A DNA stretch of 52,739 nucleotides, taken from positions 1 through 52,739 of the forward strand of contig NZ_SEBS01000025.1 of NCBI RefSeq assembly GCF_004211145.1. Direction: 5' to 3'. The notes beneath the pieces were generated by a model, which saw nothing but the letters and a program-made list of their open reading frames with translations, was not told the origin of the DNA and did no database searches. The translations under genes and the position numbers were made by a program. The stretch comes from Flavobacterium sp. (lineage in GTDB: Bacteria; Bacteroidota; Bacteroidia; Flavobacteriales; Flavobacteriaceae). Positions 35,069 to 44,694 of the stretch are shown one piece after another. Each line of letters opens with the position of its first letter. Position 1 is the stretch's first letter.

Positions 35069-36787
35069 ATGAAAATCAAAACCAAACTGAACTTAGGCGT
35101 CGGGCTTTTGTGTTTATCGATATTGGTGCTCACCATCGTGAGTTCATTCTATGTTTTTTCGATCAAAAAGGACACCCAAAACATATTGACGGCGAACTAC
35201 AATACGCTCGAATATTCACGAAATATGCTGTTGGCGCTCGATAAAATGGGAAATGGAGGCGATTCGGCTGTTGATGATTTCGAGGAAAATCTGTCCAAAC
35301 AAGTGAAGAATATCACCGAAGCGGGCGAGGATTTGGTCACGAACGACATCCAAAAAAAATTCATCGACCTGAAGGCCAGACCGCAGGATGTCGTGATACG
35401 CGCCGAAATCCGTCAGGATATTTTCGAGATCATGAAGTTGAACATGAATGCGATCAAGGGTAAAAGCGAAATCGCGAATACGACTGCAGAAACAGGGAAT
35501 CTTTGGATTTCGATCACGGGTTGCCTGTGTTTTTTGATCGCTTTCAATCTGCTCGTCAACCTTCCGAACAATATCGCGAATCCGATCCTCGAATTGACTG
35601 AAAGTATCAAGGCGATCGCCAATAAGAACTATTCGGAACGCGTGCATTTTGAAAATCAGAATGAATTCGGCGAACTGGCGCGCTCGTTCAACACCATGGC
35701 CGAAAAACTCGAAGAATACAACAACAGCAATCTATTTAAACTTTCGCTCGAGAAAAAACGCTTGGAAACGTTGATCGACAACATGCACGATCCCGTGATC
35801 GGATTGGACAATAACGGCCGCATTTTGTTCGCCAATAACGAGGCTTTGAAGATTTCGGGATTGGGAAAAGAGGACGTTATCGGGAAATCGGCCCATGACG
35901 TTTCGTCGAGTAACGACCTAATGCGCGATATTTTTCAAAACTCCCAATCGGAGTCGAAACTCATGAAGATTTTCGCCGACGGAAAGGAAAGTTATTTTGA
36001 AAAAGAAGCTTTCGGGATCACGATCGTTCCAACGGGAGAAGAAAATCCGGTTAAGATAGGCGACGTGTTGATACTTCGGAACGTGACGATATTCAAGGAA
36101 CTCGATTTTGCGAAGACGAATTTTATCGCGACGGTTTCACACGAGCTCAAAACGCCGATAGCCTCGGTAAAACTCAGCCTGAATCTTCTTGAAAATCCCG
36201 ACACTGGCGAAATAAACGAAGATCAGCGACAACTCATCCACAGCATTAAGGACGACGCCCAACGATTGCTTAGGATTACAAGTGAACTTTTGGAACTTTC
36301 GCAGGTTGAAACCGGAAAGATACAGCTCGATATACGGGAAAGCGATCCTTATGGAATCATCGAATATGCGGTCGATGCGGTAAAAATCCAATCGGACCAA
36401 AAGCAAATACGGCTTTTTTCGGAAGCGCAAGACAATCTTCCCAAAATCAAGGCCGACGCTGAAAAAACATCATGGGTTTTGATCAATTTCCTTACGAACG
36501 CCATTCGTTATTCACTGGATGGAAGCGAAATAAAGATTTCGGTAAATCAGGTGGACGACGACGTAAGATTCGAGGTCATCGATTCGGGCAAAGGCATCGA
36601 TAAGCGCTACGTCCCGAAGATTTTTGACAAATATTTCCAAGTTCCGGGAAGCCATAAAACGGGTACTGGATTGGGTTTGGCGATAAGCAAGGAATTCATT
36701 GAGGCGCAAGGCGGATCGGTAGGCGTGGAAAGCCAGCTTGGCATGGGAAGCAGTTTCTATTTTAGCTTGAAACGATTTGATGCTTAG
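35069..36787 (+). CDS. HAMP-PAS membrane histidine kinase of the kdp locus
   Basis: A 572-residue kinase. Two membrane helices (about 9-30 and 147-165) bracket a helical periplasmic domain of about 115 residues. A HAMP linker (about 166-215) leads to a PAS domain (about 230-345), HisKA with phospho-acceptor H358 in VSHELKTPIAS, and HATPase with NAIRYSLDGS, DSGKGI and [10 protein letters not shown]. It begins one base after the kdpD stop. Together with the truncated KdpD it probably signals potassium status to the sigma54 regulator at 26496. The HK-regulator pairing is inferred from the locus. Confidence 0.92.
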   Translation: MKIKTKLNLGVGLLCLSILVLTIVSSFYVFSIKKDTQNILTANYNTLEYSRNMLLALDKMGNGGDSAVDDFEENLSKQVKNITEAGEDLVTNDIQKKFIDLKARPQDVVIRAEIRQDIFEIMKLNMNAIKGKSEIANTTAETGNLWISITGCLCFLIAFNLLVNLPNNIANPILELTESIKAIANKNYSERVHFENQNEFGELARSFNTMAEKLEEYNNSNLFKLSLEKKRLETLIDNMHDPVIGLDNNGRILFANNEALKISGLGKEDVIGKSAHDVSSSNDLMRDIFQNSQSESKLMKIFADGKESYFEKEAFGITIVPTGEENPVKIGDVLILRNVTIFKELDFAKTNFIATVSHELKTPIASVKLSLNLLENPDTGEINEDQRQLIHSIKDDAQRLLRITSELLELSQVETGKIQLDIRESDPYGIIEYAVDAVKIQSDQKQIRLFSEAQDNLPKIKADAEKTSWVLINFLTNAIRYSLDGSEIKISVNQVDDDVRFEVIDSGKGIDKRYVPKIFDKYFQVPGSHKTGTGLGLAISKEFIEAQGGSVGVESQLGMGSSFYFSLKRFDA

Positions 36788-36798
36788 ACGAAAAGCGT

Positions 36799-37455
36799 TC
36801 ACTCTACAAAAAAAACTCGGTTTCGAATTGCATCCTTCCTGATCTGTCGGATCGCAAAAAAAAGCAACAGCAAATACGCGATGACCACGGGAAAATAAAT
36901 GGAAATGAAATTTTTGATCTCCGACGCCCAATCCTGCGAAGGTTGTATTTCGACCACATCATTCCCGAATGAAAAACCGCCACAACCAAGCGTTCGGACA
37001 TATTCGTGTTTCACTTGGGGGCGCGGCCTGGGGTTGACGACGGTGATCTCGCTGCCGTCCACGAGATAAATGGGAATGTCCTCTATCGCGAAAATATCGA
37101 GCACTCGTATGAACGTCCAATATTTTGCCTTGTCCGAAAAATGGAATTTCAAGCCGCTCGACATATCTTTTGACGCTTTGAAGTTGCGCACGGTTATGTG
37201 AGCTTTTCGGCATTCAAGCGAATCGGCGGCGTCGTTTCCCGTGAGATAAATGTGCGTGAAGGTTATGCTTTTCGTACGCGTTTCCCAATCCTTGCGTATC
37301 TGGTTGTCAAATTCGGTGTCGCCGATGAGACTTAAATCCATCGAATTGTAATTCACGAACGCCTTTCGCTGGTACATGAATAAAATTGCCAATAAAGGCA
37401 GCAGGACAAGGCTGATCAAACCCGGCGTGTAAAATGAAAGGCGACGATGCTTCAT
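36799..37455 (-). CDS. Membrane protein of unknown function
   Basis: A 218-residue protein from the ATG at 37455, which overlaps the end of the NUDIX gene; upstream in-frame sequence is NUDIX DNA in another frame. An N-terminal membrane helix (about 9-27) and a C-terminal one (about 185-205) bracket an extracytoplasmic domain. That domain has two Cys residues (LECRKAH, LGCGGFSFG). I do not recognise a family. Confidence 0.7.
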   Translation of the reverse strand: MKHRRLSFYTPGLISLVLLPLLAILFMYQRKAFVNYNSMDLSLIGDTEFDNQIRKDWETRTKSITFTHIYLTGNDAADSLECRKAHITVRNFKASKDMSSGLKFHFSDKAKYWTFIRVLDIFAIEDIPIYLVDGSEITVVNPRPRPQVKHEYVRTLGCGGFSFGNDVVEIQPSQDWASEIKNFISIYFPVVIAYLLLLFFAIRQIRKDAIRNRVFFVE

Positions 37456-37904
37456 AACGATTGTCTTATCTGTTCGATGAAGTCGCGTTGGGCTTCGTTT
37501 ATTTTTTCGAGCGCCGGTCCTGTTTCGAGCCACGCCGCCTTGTCGACTTCGGGAATCATGAGTTTCCTGCCGGTTCTTGGCGGCCATTCGATTTCGAATT
37601 CGTTGCTCGTTATGTTTTCGCTGTCGACGAATTTTTCCAGCGCCCAAGCCCAAACTTTCTTGCCCGATTTTAAGGTCACGGCTCGAAGTTCGAAAAACGC
37701 GTCGTCAGGGTCGAGTTTGTGTCCCGTTTCCTCGAAGAATTCCCGGATAGCGGCGAGCAACGGATCTTCGTCGCTCGTGAATTCTCCTTTCGGGATCGAC
37801 CACGCGCCCAAATCCTTGTTTTTCCAAAACGGTCCGCCGGGATGTACGAGGAAGAACCGCAACGGTGATTTTTGGTACAATAGAATTCCTGCGCTTTGTT
37901 TCAT
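37452..37904 (-). CDS. NUDIX hydrolase
   Basis: A 150-residue protein from the ATG at 37904. The Nudix box is visible as GEFTSDEDPLLAAIREFFEETGHKL, i.e. GX5EX7REUXEEXGU with the REFFEE core. MKQSAGILLYQ at the start and GAWSIPKG before the box match members that hydrolyse diadenosine polyphosphates or other nucleoside diphosphates. The exact substrate cannot be told. Frame extension to 38201 is antisense to the oxidoreductase gene and is rejected. It overlaps the next gene by 4 bp. Confidence 0.92.
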   Translation of the reverse strand: MKQSAGILLYQKSPLRFFLVHPGGPFWKNKDLGAWSIPKGEFTSDEDPLLAAIREFFEETGHKLDPDDAFFELRAVTLKSGKKVWAWALEKFVDSENITSNEFEIEWPPRTGRKLMIPEVDKAAWLETGPALEKINEAQRDFIEQIRQSL

Positions 37905-38007
37905 CGGACGAAATTGACAATCACTAAGATACGTTTTTGAGTGATTCGAATTCGTTGATTGGTGTGCGTATTTGTCACAAAATCGTAACTTCGGGGAAAG
38001 CATTTCC

Positions 38008-39252
38008 ATGAGAGTAATCGTCGTCGGCGCGGGAGCCGCAGGTTTGATGTCGGCAAACATATTGTCCAAAAAAGGCTGCGATGTCGTTTTGCTCGAGGCC
38101 GGCGATCGTATCGGCGGACGAATCCATACGTTGACGCCTCCGGGATTTTCGAACCACGTCGAGGCCGCCGCCGAATTCATCCACGGGAAATTGCCGCTCA
38201 CGTTGCAACTGATGAAGAAGGCGAAACTCGAAGTCGTTCCCGCAACCGGAAAAATGTACCGATCGAAAAACGATAAAATAGATTCGAACTTCGGGAATTC
38301 GAAAGCGTGGAGCGAATTTTACGAAGCGCTTTTTGATTTGAAAAGAGATTGTTCGCTTCAGGAATTGCTCGACCTTAGATTTTCGGCGAAAAAATATGCG
38401 ACGTTGCGCAACGAGGCGATCGACATGGCGCAAGGACTCGATTTGGGCGAGCCCGGGAAGTTGTCGCTTTTCAATGTGCGAGAAGAATGGACGTCCCAAG
38501 AAATGCAATATCGTCCGGTTTCAGGTTACGCGCCGCTTTTGGAATTCATCAGCAACGATTCGGATCTCGGGAAACGCCAACTTCACTTCAACGAGAAGGT
38601 GTCGCGAATCGAATGGCAGCGAGGATTCGTGAAAGCGATCACGGCGACAGACGTTTTCATTGCCGACGCGATTGTCGTTACCGTTCCGATTTCAGTCTAC
38701 CATAATAACGAGATGGAATTCTCTCCGGAAATACCGCAATTGAAACTTTTCGACGACATCGGGTTCGGGGAAGTCATCAAGATCGCGCTCGAGTTCGACA
38801 CGATGTTCTGGGAGGAGAAATACGCCGATCTGGGATTTTTGTTTACCGAAGCGGGATTCACGTTCTGGACGCAATTGTCGCAGCATAAACCGTTGCTCAT
38901 CGCATGGATCGGAAACGCCGACGCTTCAAGTTACGACTCGATTGCCGACGAGGAAATGATCGAACGATCGGTTTCGGAATTGGAAAAGACGTTCGGAAAC
39001 ATCGCCCGGGATTCTTTTCGCGTGGGGAAAGTATTTCGGTTCACAAAGAAATCCCCAACGAAAGGCGGCTATTCGTGGTTCACGACCAAGAGCAGATCGG
39101 CAGTCGCCAAACTCAACCGCGGCATCGACTCCACGATCTATTTTGCGGGAGAGGCGCTCGAACCGAAAGGCGATAACGCGACCGTCGAAGCCGCACTCCA
39201 AAGCGGACGTCACGTCGCCAACAAAATCCTTCGCTCAAGCAAGCACACATAA
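38008..39252 (+). CDS. FAD-dependent flavin amine oxidase family protein
   Basis: The 414 residues start with the FAD dinucleotide fold VVGAGAAGLMSANIL, followed by the GDRIGGRIHTL motif of amine oxidases and phytoene-desaturase-like enzymes. The C terminus has YFAGEALEPKGDNATVEAAL..G, the second FAD contact. Oxidation of an amine or related compound with O2 as acceptor is expected, but the substrate is unknown. The ATG at 38008 is preceded by GGGGAAAG, an unusually clear ribosome binding site for this genome; TAACTTCG at 37986 is a near match to the -7 element. Confidence 0.88.
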   Translation: MRVIVVGAGAAGLMSANILSKKGCDVVLLEAGDRIGGRIHTLTPPGFSNHVEAAAEFIHGKLPLTLQLMKKAKLEVVPATGKMYRSKNDKIDSNFGNSKAWSEFYEALFDLKRDCSLQELLDLRFSAKKYATLRNEAIDMAQGLDLGEPGKLSLFNVREEWTSQEMQYRPVSGYAPLLEFISNDSDLGKRQLHFNEKVSRIEWQRGFVKAITATDVFIADAIVVTVPISVYHNNEMEFSPEIPQLKLFDDIGFGEVIKIALEFDTMFWEEKYADLGFLFTEAGFTFWTQLSQHKPLLIAWIGNADASSYDSIADEEMIERSVSELEKTFGNIARDSFRVGKVFRFTKKSPTKGGYSWFTTKSRSAVAKLNRGIDSTIYFAGEALEPKGDNATVEAALQSGRHVANKILRSSKHT

Positions 39253-39289
39253 TGTCATCAAAAAACGATTCGTCCAACCGACCTCAAAC

Positions 39290-39332
39290 CAAGCCTAAAG
39301 CTTACAGCCTAAAGCATAAAGCAAAAACTCGT
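39290..39332. repeat. Short CTAAAGC array
   Basis: Three to four units of the type CCTAAAGC, TTACAGC, CATAAAGC and AAAGC lie between the amine oxidase and the glycine-zipper gene. It is a weak member of the 7/8-bp-period arrays in this window. Confidence 0.5.
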
Positions 39333-39381
39333 TTACAAAACTTAACCGAAATTATATAACAACCGCGCTTTCCGCATCCCA

Positions 39382-39389
39382 TAACTTTG
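39382..39389 (+). promoter_or_regulatory. -7 element of the glycine-zipper lipoprotein promoter
   Basis: TAACTTTG is an exact TAnnTTTG match 26 bp before the ATG. A typical -33 TTTG is not obvious. Confidence 0.45.
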
Positions 39390-39415
39390 CTTCATAACCA
39401 TAAAAAGCATATAAG

Positions 39416-39844
39416 ATGAAAAGGATAGCCATAATTTTGATAGCCGCCATATCATTCGTTTCGTGTAAGGACACAGCCGCTGAGCAAGCGAGAATGGATC
39501 AGCAACAAGAACTCGATTCGTTGAAATTGGTGATGGAACAGCAGGCGCAGCAACAACGGACAATTGATTCGATGAACGCGATCGCCGCAGCCCGTGAAGC
39601 CGAAGCCAGACGTGTGGCCGCAAACAACAACGCCGCAGCCGCGTCACCTGCCGCAGCCGCCGAACAAAAGAAAAAGGGGATGAGCGGAGCCGCAAAAGGA
39701 GCCTTGATCGGAGCGGGAGCCGGAGCGATTACGGGAGCGCTAGTCGACAAGAAAGGGCCTGAGGGCATAATCGTCGGGACACTTGGTGGTGCCGCGGTCG
39801 GTGCCGGGACAGGAGCCGTAATCGACGACAGAAAGAAGAAATAA
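39416..39844 (+). CDS. Glycine-zipper lipoprotein
   Basis: A 142-residue envelope protein. The leader ends in FVSC (Cys at about 17), a lipobox-like site. A Gln/Glu/Ala-rich coiled-coil segment (about 25-75) follows, then a glycine-zipper region (GAAKGALIGAGAGAITGALV and GGAAVGAGTGAVI), and a basic end. Proteins of this YMGG/2TM type insert a hairpin in the outer membrane or self-assemble; a function is not assigned. A terminator follows. Confidence 0.82.
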   Translation: MKRIAIILIAAISFVSCKDTAAEQARMDQQQELDSLKLVMEQQAQQQRTIDSMNAIAAAREAEARRVAANNNAAAASPAAAAEQKKKGMSGAAKGALIGAGAGAITGALVDKKGPEGIIVGTLGGAAVGAGTGAVIDDRKKK

Positions 39845-39863
39845 CCTGATTGCAAATAGATGG

Positions 39864-39897
39864 AAAAACGGGATTCTGAAAAGAGTTCCGTTTTTTT
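39864..39897 (+). terminator. Rho-independent terminator of the glycine-zipper gene
   Basis: AAAACGGGATTCT and AGAGTTCCGTTTT pair with G-T wobbles around a short A-rich loop and are followed by seven T residues. It lies about 20 bp after the stop and just before the convergent GH1 gene. Confidence 0.75.
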
Positions 39898-39902
39898 GTG
39901 CG

Positions 39903-41240
39903 TTATCGCGACAGGAAGTCGGCGTACCAATGGCCTGAATTCTTGACGATGCGACGCTGGGTTTCGAAATCGACATGGACGAGCCCGAACTTCGGTCGGC
40001 AACCTTCGGCCCATTCGAAATTGTCGGTCAATGTCCAAACGAAGTAACCGTTCACGTCGACGCCTTCGGTTTTCGCGCGATGCAATTGTTCGATGTGATC
40101 CTTGATGTAACGCTCCCGGTCGAAATCGTAAATCTTTCCGTTGACGATCACGTCCTGGAATGCCGCGCCGTTTTCAGTAACGATAATTCGCGGAATGTTT
40201 TCGTACGATGAGAATTTCTTGAGCAGACGATACATCGAATCGGGAAAGACTTCCCAGCCCATTTCGGTAAACGACACATTGCGTTTGGCGGCGGGAATCA
40301 ATTTTGCCTTCATATATGGCGTGAACAGCGAGTGTTTTACGATTTCGCGCGTGTAACATTGTAGTCCGATGAAGTCGAAATCGAACGCCATGTTTTTTGC
40401 GTCGTCGGGATGTGCGAAGGCGTTGATCTTGTTGAGGATCGGCAAGTCATCCGTCGGATAACCCAGACCCAACAACGGTTCGATGAAGGCGCGATTGAGT
40501 AACGTATCGACGCGTTCGGCGGCAAGTATGTCTCTCCGGATTTGAGAATTCGGTTCGATATGCGTACACGAAAACGTGGTTCCTATGTTGGCGCCGGGCA
40601 ATTCTTTTCGAAATACGGTTCCCGCCGATGCCGTTGCCAACGTCGCGTGATGCATCGCTTTCAAAAAGTTCGTCAGGCCGCGTTTTCCTGGAGCGTGGAT
40701 TCCCAGGAAATAGCCTCCGCCCGTAAACACCGACGGTTCGTTCATCACCATCCAATTTTTCACGCGGTCGCCGAAATGCCGTGCGCAAATAGCCGCGTAA
40801 TCGGAAAACCAATTTACGATGTCGCGGTTCGTCCAGCCGCCTTTCATCTCGAGTTCAAGAGGCAAATCCCAATGATACAGCGTAACCCACGGATCGATGT
40901 TCTTCTCGAGCAGCGAATCGATAAGCCTGTCGTAGAACGCGATTCCCTTTGGATTCACGGGACGCGTGCCGCTCGGATAGATTCGCGGCCAACTCAATGA
41001 AAACCGATAGTTCGGGATATTCATCTGGTTTATCAGGTCGATGTCGCGGTTCGGATTCGAATAGAAATCGCAGGCCGTCCTTGAAAAATGGGCGTCTTTT
41101 ATGTTTTTGTTCGAGGTCGTGAATTCGTCCCAAATGGAGCTGCCTTTGCCGTCGGCGTCGTGGGCGCCCTCGATTTGGAATGCGGCCGTGGAAACTCCCC
41201 AATGGAAATTTTCACCAAAGTCTGATCGGTTCAATCGCAT
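39903..41240 (-). CDS. GH1-family beta-glucosidase
   Basis: A 445-residue glycoside hydrolase of family 1, normal for the family, hydrolysing beta-glucosides or beta-galactosides. The acid/base Glu is E168 in MVMNEPSVF and the nucleophile is E356 in IVTENGAAF. FHWGVSTAAFQIEGA and LYHWDLPLELE are the other hallmarks. There is no signal peptide, so it is cytoplasmic. The ATG at 41240 is chosen because the match begins there; an in-frame start at 41285 would add 15 residues. No sugar transporter is adjacent. Confidence 0.94.
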   Translation of the reverse strand: MRLNRSDFGENFHWGVSTAAFQIEGAHDADGKGSSIWDEFTTSNKNIKDAHFSRTACDFYSNPNRDIDLINQMNIPNYRFSLSWPRIYPSGTRPVNPKGIAFYDRLIDSLLEKNIDPWVTLYHWDLPLELEMKGGWTNRDIVNWFSDYAAICARHFGDRVKNWMVMNEPSVFTGGGYFLGIHAPGKRGLTNFLKAMHHATLATASAGTVFRKELPGANIGTTFSCTHIEPNSQIRRDILAAERVDTLLNRAFIEPLLGLGYPTDDLPILNKINAFAHPDDAKNMAFDFDFIGLQCYTREIVKHSLFTPYMKAKLIPAAKRNVSFTEMGWEVFPDSMYRLLKKFSSYENIPRIIVTENGAAFQDVIVNGKIYDFDRERYIKDHIEQLHRAKTEGVDVNGYFVWTLTDNFEWAEGCRPKFGLVHVDFETQRRIVKNSGHWYADFLSR

Positions 41241-41503
41241 CGACCGATCAATGCATGAATGAAGATTGCATGGCTTTGCGGACAAGCCAGTTGCGCAGGA
41301 ATGGCGGTAAGAATCGAAGCAAAAGTGTCATCGCTTTTTTTTGGAAAGGTAAGGCGATGTGTTTTTTTGGGCGTGATGGGAAAGTTATTAAATGGTTAAC
41401 GGCGTTTGGTTGACAGTCCAAATAGATTGTTTCAGTTTTTCATCTTATTTTTTTTTGCAACGGATTTCGTAACATTTTTATTTTTTCGATTTTTTTGTCA
41501 CAA

Positions 41504-41544
41504 ATCTGTTGCATTTTATTTTTTTATCAAAATGTGCAACAGAT
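41504..41544. promoter_or_regulatory. Perfect 10-bp inverted repeat in the divergent GH1/phosphotransferase region
   Basis: ATCTGTTGCA (41504-41513) is the exact reverse complement of 41535-41544. The centres of the two arms are 31 bp apart, about three helical turns. A related half-site TGCAACGGAT occurs at 41456-41465. The whole 373-bp gap between the two divergent genes is AT-rich and otherwise holds only a weak -7 match, TATCTTCG at 41590-41597. Either a regulator site or a hairpin is possible. Confidence 0.4.
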
Positions 41545-41613
41545 AATTTGGTTGTCATTTTTCGCAAACATTTGATTCTGACAAAAACTTATCTTCGCAG
41601 CCAATTCCCGCAC

Positions 41614-42615
41614 ATGAAAAATCAATTCCCGACGATTTCCGCAACGACTTCAACTTTATCCGAAACCGAACTCGAAGCATTTGCCATCGGAAAATATAAC
41701 CTTGATAAAAACACGAAATGCAAATTGTTCCGAACGGGAATCAACCACACGTATATGCTTTCGAATGATTCGGTAAAATACGTATTGCGCGTTTATTTTC
41801 TGGATTGGAAATCAGAGTTGGAGATTTCGGAGGAACTGGATTTGTTGCGGATGCTCGATGCGCATGGAATCGGCGTTTCGATTCCTGTTTCGGATACTTT
41901 CGGAAATTTTATCCAAGCGATAAATGCGCCCGAAGGACTTCGATTCGCGGTGCTTTTTACATTCGGAGAAGGCGAAAAGATCCGGTTTTTGGATGATGCG
42001 ACTTGCACGACGATCGGTTCAACGATGGCGAAAATGCACAATGTTACGATCGGCGAGAAAGTGAAGCGAATCGATTTTGACGAAAATGCGCTTTTGCTTT
42101 CGGCTTATGAAAAAATCAAAACGATATTTCCTGGGGAATTGCCCGAGATGAATTACGTGAAAGAAAAGGTGATGGAAATTTCCGATGTTTTAGTGTCGGA
42201 CAAATTTTCAAATCTTCCCAATGGAATCGTTCATCTCGACATTTGGTACGACAACATGAATGTCAAAAGTCAAAATGACATTACGATTTTTGATTTCGAC
42301 AATTGCGGAAACGGAGCATTGATGCTTGATGTCGCGTACTTTTGCAAGCAGTTGTTTCACATTGAAACCGATAAAGAAGTGTACGAACGCAAGGTGAAGA
42401 GTTTTTTAGTCGGTTATGAAAAACATCGGAGATTATCGCAACAGGAATTGTCGAAAATCCCCGAATCAGGCGCCGCGATTTTCATCTATTACCTGGGAAT
42501 GCAGGCGAGCCGATTCGATTGGTCGAATATTTTCCTTTCTGAAAACTACTTGAAAATGTATACCGGGAGAATCAAATCCTGGTTGGAATATGAGCATTCC
42601 AAATCTTTAATTTGA
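41614..42615 (+). CDS. Phosphotransferase enzyme family protein (APH fold)
   Basis: A 333-residue protein from the ATG at 41614. The aminoglycoside-phosphotransferase/choline-kinase fold shows in the catalytic loop GIVHLDIWYDNMNV and the metal-binding FDFDNCG. Members phosphorylate small alcohols or amino acids such as homoserine; the substrate here is not predictable. It is not necessarily a resistance enzyme. It is divergent from the GH1 gene, and its last 9 bp overlap the convergent membrane-protein gene. Confidence 0.85.
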   Translation: MKNQFPTISATTSTLSETELEAFAIGKYNLDKNTKCKLFRTGINHTYMLSNDSVKYVLRVYFLDWKSELEISEELDLLRMLDAHGIGVSIPVSDTFGNFIQAINAPEGLRFAVLFTFGEGEKIRFLDDATCTTIGSTMAKMHNVTIGEKVKRIDFDENALLLSAYEKIKTIFPGELPEMNYVKEKVMEISDVLVSDKFSNLPNGIVHLDIWYDNMNVKSQNDITIFDFDNCGNGALMLDVAYFCKQLFHIETDKEVYERKVKSFLVGYEKHRRLSQQELSKIPESGAAIFIYYLGMQASRFDWSNIFLSENYLKMYTGRIKSWLEYEHSKSLI

Positions 42616-42993
42616 TTGACGCTGCTTTTTCAATCGGCGTTTTTCACCCTTTTTCCAAACCAATTGGCACGCGACGATTCCCAAAAACGTGAGGAACAGG
42701 AAAATGGCAAGCGTGAAAAAAGTGGTGTGCGGCATTAGGCTTCGCACGTGTTCGATCTTGGCTTCGACGTCGAGCATTTTCGGCGCCGCGACGAGCAACG
42801 CAATCTCGAAAATCGCATTAACTCTGGTGATTGCGGCATATGGTGTTTTGACGCGACCGGCGATGCTGAAACTTCCTAAAATGAGTTGGCTTGCGACAGG
42901 CAATAGCAGGATGACAACGACTATACTGAACATGATACGGTGGTTTTTGGTTGATTTCAGAAAAACGATTTTGCGAAAGGAGCGCAAAATCAT
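42607..42993 (-). CDS. Small membrane protein, unknown function
   Basis: A 128-residue protein with a basic N terminus, three hydrophobic segments (about 22-38, 60-72 and 92-112) and a very basic C-terminal tail (KKGEKRRLKKQRQ). No family was recognised. Its end overlaps the phosphotransferase stop on the other strand. Confidence 0.6.
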   Translation of the reverse strand: MILRSFRKIVFLKSTKNHRIMFSIVVVILLLPVASQLILGSFSIAGRVKTPYAAITRVNAIFEIALLVAAPKMLDVEAKIEHVRSLMPHTTFFTLAIFLFLTFLGIVACQLVWKKGEKRRLKKQRQSN

Positions 42994-43043
42994 ACCGTTA
43001 AGTTACGAAATTAGGTTGTCGGTTATCTTCGTCGGATTGCCAA

Positions 43044-44468
43044 TTAACAGTCGGCCATATTGACTGCGATTGCGAGCCCGCCTTCAGACGTTTCCTTGTA
43101 TTTCGCATTCATGTCCTGGGCCGTTTTCCACATCGTGTCGACGACTTTGTCGAGTGGCACTTTCGCGTTTTTGGCATCGGTTTCGAGTGCGAGTTCGGCT
43201 GCGTTTATGGCTTTGATCGCGCCCATCGTATTGCGTTCGATGCACGGAATCTGAACCAATCCGCCAATCGGGTCACACGTCAGTCCAAGGTGATGTTCCA
43301 TCGCGATTTCGGCCGCCATCAAGACTTGGTCGGGCGTTCCACCGAGCAGTTCCGTAAGCGCCGCGGCTGCCATCGCCGACGAAACTCCGATTTCAGCCTG
43401 ACATCCGCCCATTGCAGCTGATATCGTCGAACCTTTCTTGAAAATACTCCCGATTTCACCGGCGACCATCAGGAATTTCTTGACGTGCTCATTGGTAGCC
43501 GTGTGGTTTTCGATGACCATGTAATACATCAAAACGGCGGGAATTACGCCGGCACTACCATTTGTCGGCGCAGTGACGACGCGGCCTAGCGACGCATTGA
43601 CTTCGTTCACGGCAAGCGCGAAACAGCTTACCCATTTCAATATCTGTCGGAACTTGACTTCGGTTTTTCGGATCGATTCGAGCCATTCCTGAGGATTGCT
43701 ATAGTTCGCGAGTCCGATCAGGTTTTGGTGCATGTCGAACGCGCGACGCCTCACGTTCAATCCGCCCGGAAGAATGCCTTCAGAGTGACAACCGATGTAC
43801 ATGCATTCGAGCATGGTGTTCCAAATGCGCATCAATTCGTCGTGGATGTCCTGTTCGGCGCGCATCGATTTCTCGTTTTCGTACACGATTTCAGAAATGC
43901 TTTTATCGAGGTCGGTGCAATAAACGAGAAGCTCGTTGGCTTTTTGGATCGGATAGGGGAAAGCGCATTTTATCTGCTCTTTCATCTTGGCGTTCGGTCG
44001 GTCTTCCTTGACGACGAATCCGCCGCCGATGGAATAGAACGTCGATTCATATTCGTGGTTCTCGAAATACGCCGTGAATTTCAATCCATTTGCGTGGAAT
44101 GGCAGGAAATCCTTGTGGAAGACGATGTCGGCGAAAAATGAAAATGGAATTACGATTTCGTTTCCGAGCTTGATTTCGCGCGTTTCTTCAATCTTTTTTA
44201 TGATGCCCGAGATATTTTCGACGGGAATATATTCAGGATCCTGGCCCGACAGTCCAAGCATGACGGCGAGATCGGTCGCGTGGCCTTTGCCGGTCAGGGA
44301 AAGTGATCCGTAGAGATCGACTTTGACGCGTTCGGTTTTGTGGAGTAGATTTTCAGACCGAAGTTCGGCAAGGAAACGCTCAGCCGCGCGCCAAGGCCCG
44401 AGTGTGTGCGAACTCGACGGTCCGACGCCGATCTTGAGCATGTCGAAAACAGAGATGCATTCTTCCAT
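43044..44468 (-). CDS. sdaA: L-serine ammonia-lyase (iron-sulfur type)
   Basis: The enzyme deaminates L-serine to pyruvate and ammonia with an oxygen-sensitive [4Fe-4S] cluster. The 474 residues are of the fused type. The beta domain comes first with [15 protein letters not shown] (about 12-26), then the alpha domain with the substrate loop [15 protein letters not shown]. Three candidate cluster Cys are in [19 protein letters not shown] and LTCDPIGG. The ATG at 44468 is used; an upstream TTG would only add residues without family support. No regulator adjoins. Confidence 0.94.
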   Translation of the reverse strand: MEECISVFDMLKIGVGPSSSHTLGPWRAAERFLAELRSENLLHKTERVKVDLYGSLSLTGKGHATDLAVMLGLSGQDPEYIPVENISGIIKKIEETREIKLGNEIVIPFSFFADIVFHKDFLPFHANGLKFTAYFENHEYESTFYSIGGGFVVKEDRPNAKMKEQIKCAFPYPIQKANELLVYCTDLDKSISEIVYENEKSMRAEQDIHDELMRIWNTMLECMYIGCHSEGILPGGLNVRRRAFDMHQNLIGLANYSNPQEWLESIRKTEVKFRQILKWVSCFALAVNEVNASLGRVVTAPTNGSAGVIPAVLMYYMVIENHTATNEHVKKFLMVAGEIGSIFKKGSTISAAMGGCQAEIGVSSAMAAAALTELLGGTPDQVLMAAEIAMEHHLGLTCDPIGGLVQIPCIERNTMGAIKAINAAELALETDAKNAKVPLDKVVDTMWKTAQDMNAKYKETSEGGLAIAVNMADC

Positions 44469-44694
44469 TAGTAGGTAATTTGTGCAAATATAATAACGAA
44501 ACAAACTAAAACGATTTCGTTTTTGCGAATTGGCGGTAAATAAAAAGTCAATTTTGGGGATTGCGCAAAAGTCAGGTCGTCGACATGGAAATTATTGCGC
44601 CGTTGTGGCGATGTTTAGACGAAAATAGATTGTCGTTCGATTTCAACCGGATGTCATAAACTTCCTAGGGCAGGATTTTCTGATTTCTGGCGAA

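Noticed and set aside
37905..38201. Extension of the NUDIX gene to 38201
   Set aside because: It would be antisense to the FAD-binding start of the amine oxidase; the Nudix family start fits the ATG at 37904.
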